From NCBI GenBank assembly GCA_019683665.1, contig JADGIB010000230.1, positions 1 to 5,869 of the forward strand: DNA of 5,869 bases. Reading direction: 5' to 3'. Each line of letters opens with the position of its first letter. The stretch's first letter is position 1. Positions 4,715 through 5,869 of this stretch are shown here, piece after piece. Position numbers and translations under genes: made by a program. Origin of the DNA: Solirubrobacteraceae bacterium. GTDB lineage: Bacteria > Actinomycetota > Thermoleophilia > Solirubrobacterales > Solirubrobacteraceae. The notes under the pieces were generated by a model. That model saw nothing but the letters and a program-made list of their open reading frames with translations. It did no database searches and was not told the origin of the DNA.

Positions 4715-5461
4715 GTGCGCGCGCCGGTCCCGGACATCGCCGCCCCGCCCTTCCCCGTCGGCCTGACGTGGGTCAACGTCGCCATGCTGCGGATGGACAA
4801 GCAGATCGGGCGGCCGGTGCTCGTCGAGTTCTTCGACGTCTGCCGAGTCAACTCGCTGCGCACGCTCCCGTACGTCCGCGCCTGGCACGAGCGCTACGCC
4901 GGGCACGGCCTGCGCGTCATCTCCGTCCACGCCCCCGGGTTCGAGGCCTCGCGCGACCCCGACGTCGTCCGCGACGCGGTCGCGCGCCTGGGGATCGAGC
5001 ACGCGGTCGTCCTCGACCCCGACCTGGAGATCTGGCGCCTCTACGGCAACGAGGGCTGGCCGGCGCGCTACCTGTTCGACCAGCGCGGGATGCTCTTCGA
5101 GGTCCACTTCGGCGAGGGCGGCTACGCCGACACCGAGCGCGCGATCGGCGAGCTGCTCGGCCTCGACGTCGACCCGCTCCCGCCCGTCCGCCCCGAGGAC
5201 GACCCGGACGCGCTCGTCGTCGCGCCGACGCCCGACCAGCCCGGCCCCTACTCGGGCCCGTACGCGGCCGGCGGGGTGTGGGCCGTCCTGTCGGGCCGCG
5301 GCGAGGTCGTCGCCAACGGCCGCGCGATCGCCGTCGACCACGCCGGCGCCTACCCGCTCGTCGAGCACGACCGCCACACCGAGGGCGTCCTCGAGCTCGA
5401 GGTCGGCGACGGCGTCACGTGCGAGGCCGTCTGCTTCACCCCCGGCGTCAGCGCGGGCTGA
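4715..5461 (+). CDS. DipZ-type thioredoxin-fold protein lacking the CXXC pair
   Basis: This 248-aa protein reads from GTG 4715; an in-frame GTG at 4703 is the alternative. No signal peptide or membrane span is seen, so it is probably cytoplasmic. Residues 33-148 are a TlpA/DipZ-like thioredoxin fold: PVLVEFFDVCRVNSLRTLPY (34-53), GLRVISVHAPGF, then GNEGWPARYLFDQRG (111-125, with P116 in the cis-proline place) and FGEGGYADTERAI. In DipZ proteins, as I remember them, the first block reads SCINCQRTLPY. An ungapped match puts R44-V45-N46-S47 at CXXC, leaving only C43 one position early. A classical dithiol reaction is therefore unlikely. Residues 176-244 form a beta-rich tail domain ending EAVCFTPGV, with C236 and C240, perhaps akin to the DipZ C-terminal domain. 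It is transcribed divergently from the six-cysteine genes. Confidence 0.8.
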   Translation: MRAPVPDIAAPPFPVGLTWVNVAMLRMDKQIGRPVLVEFFDVCRVNSLRTLPYVRAWHERYAGHGLRVISVHAPGFEASRDPDVVRDAVARLGIEHAVVLDPDLEIWRLYGNEGWPARYLFDQRGMLFEVHFGEGGYADTERAIGELLGLDVDPLPPVRPEDDPDALVVAPTPDQPGPYSGPYAAGGVWAVLSGRGEVVANGRAIAVDHAGAYPLVEHDRHTEGVLELEVGDGVTCEAVCFTPGVSAG

Positions 5462-5869
5462 GCAGCCGCACGACGGCGGGCGCCCCCGTCTCCGGGACGC
5501 GGACGGCGACGCCCGGCGCGTACGGGTCGTCGGGGCCGGCGGGGCCGTGCTCGCCGCGGACCCAGCAGCCGCAGTTGACGAGGCGGCCCCACTCGGCGGG
5601 GTCGTCGCCAGGCAGCGGGCCGGGCCGGTGCGAGTGGCCGAAGACGACGGTCCGGGCGCCGATCCGCAGCCGGCGGGCGACCTCGTCCATCGCCCGCAGC
5701 GACGCGACGCGCAGGCCCGGCCCCGACAGGTCGCCGCGCACCGGCCCCAGCCCGGCGCGGTTGATCGCCGCGATCGCGACCGGAAGCCCGGCGGCGAGCA
5801 GGCGGCCGCGGGCGCGGCCGCGGCCGGAGGCGCCGGCGCGCGCCCGGTAGGCGCCGGCCGCGGCGCCCG
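5448..5869 (-). CDS. Calcineurin-like metallophosphoesterase, C-terminal part
   Basis: The minus-strand frame is open from the right edge to TGA at 5448, giving 140 codons with the N-terminus missing. The key motif is VVFGHSHRPGPLPGDD, the GHxH signature that supplies the last metal ligands of calcineurin-like phosphoesterases, followed by RLVNCGCWV, the typical end of the fold. Upstream, LPVAIAAINRAGLGPV and a helix (LRVASLRAMDEVARRL) match the usual connecting region. The first visible residues are Ala/Arg/Gly-rich. The family hydrolyses phosphomono- or diesters with two metal ions. The substrate cannot be read here, and the Asp/His/Asn motifs of the N-terminal half lie outside the window. 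Its last 14 bp overlap the 3' end of the thioredoxin-fold gene on the opposite strand. Confidence 0.85.
   Translation of the reverse strand, partial: GAAAGAYRARAGASGRGRARGRLLAAGLPVAIAAINRAGLGPVRGDLSGPGLRVASLRAMDEVARRLRIGARTVVFGHSHRPGPLPGDDPAEWGRLVNCGCWVRGEHGPAGPDDPYAPGVAVRVPETGAPAVVRLLSPR

Noticed and set aside
4415..5377. Upstream part of a minus-strand frame that runs into the frameshifted six-cysteine gene
   Set aside because: This part is antisense to the thioredoxin-fold gene and has low-complexity Val/Asp/Arg composition. Only the segment below about 4410 matches the paralogue.
1..5869. tRNA, rRNA, CRISPR, insertion sequence, attachment site or phage genes
   Set aside because: No cloverleaf, spaced repeats, transposase motif, terminal inverted repeats or integrase was seen on either strand; the window is ordinary chromosomal coding DNA.

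Overview
The window is very GC-rich DNA with almost no non-coding space. Genes abut or overlap, GTG and TTG starts occur, and -10 elements of the TAnnnT type sit close to start codons. This fits a high-GC actinobacterium. The protein families seen (a multi-pass membrane protein carried under the name fenitrothion hydrolase-like, an HVHGYD cupredoxin, a redox-site-less DipZ-type thioredoxin, and small secreted six-cysteine proteins) recall Thermoleophilia / Solirubrobacterales. That placement is from memory and no search was run.

Region 1 (1..2863, minus strand) is one apparent operon, read right to left. It encodes a 176-aa membrane protein of unknown function, a membrane-anchored cupredoxin-like protein, a 473-aa multi-pass membrane protein, a 44-aa single-span microprotein, and a hypothetical protein that runs off the left edge. 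Two junctions are 4-nt stop/start overlaps, which suggests translational coupling. The first gene may be read from a leaderless or near-leaderless mRNA. The set looks like one envelope module, possibly metal-related and most plausibly copper, but no function can be assigned from sequence alone.

Region 2 (2881..4620, minus strand) holds two tandem paralogues of a secreted protein family with six conserved cysteines and a shared motif beginning STSPAKAGSK. The downstream copy (2937..3695) is intact, with a TTG start set by a strong ribosome binding site. The upstream copy (3848..4620) is broken by a frameshift that is best explained by 2 extra bases in a (GC)3 run. Each copy is followed by a GC-rich hairpin that could terminate transcription.

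Region 3 (4621..5869) starts with a short divergent promoter region containing two small palindromes. A plus-strand gene follows, encoding a cytoplasmic thioredoxin-fold protein related to the thioredoxin domain of DipZ; its CXXC is replaced by RVNS and it carries a C-terminal beta-rich domain. Its 3' end overlaps by 14 bp the 3' end of a minus-strand calcineurin-like metallophosphoesterase, which runs off the right edge.

No tRNA, rRNA, CRISPR array, insertion sequence or attachment site was seen.
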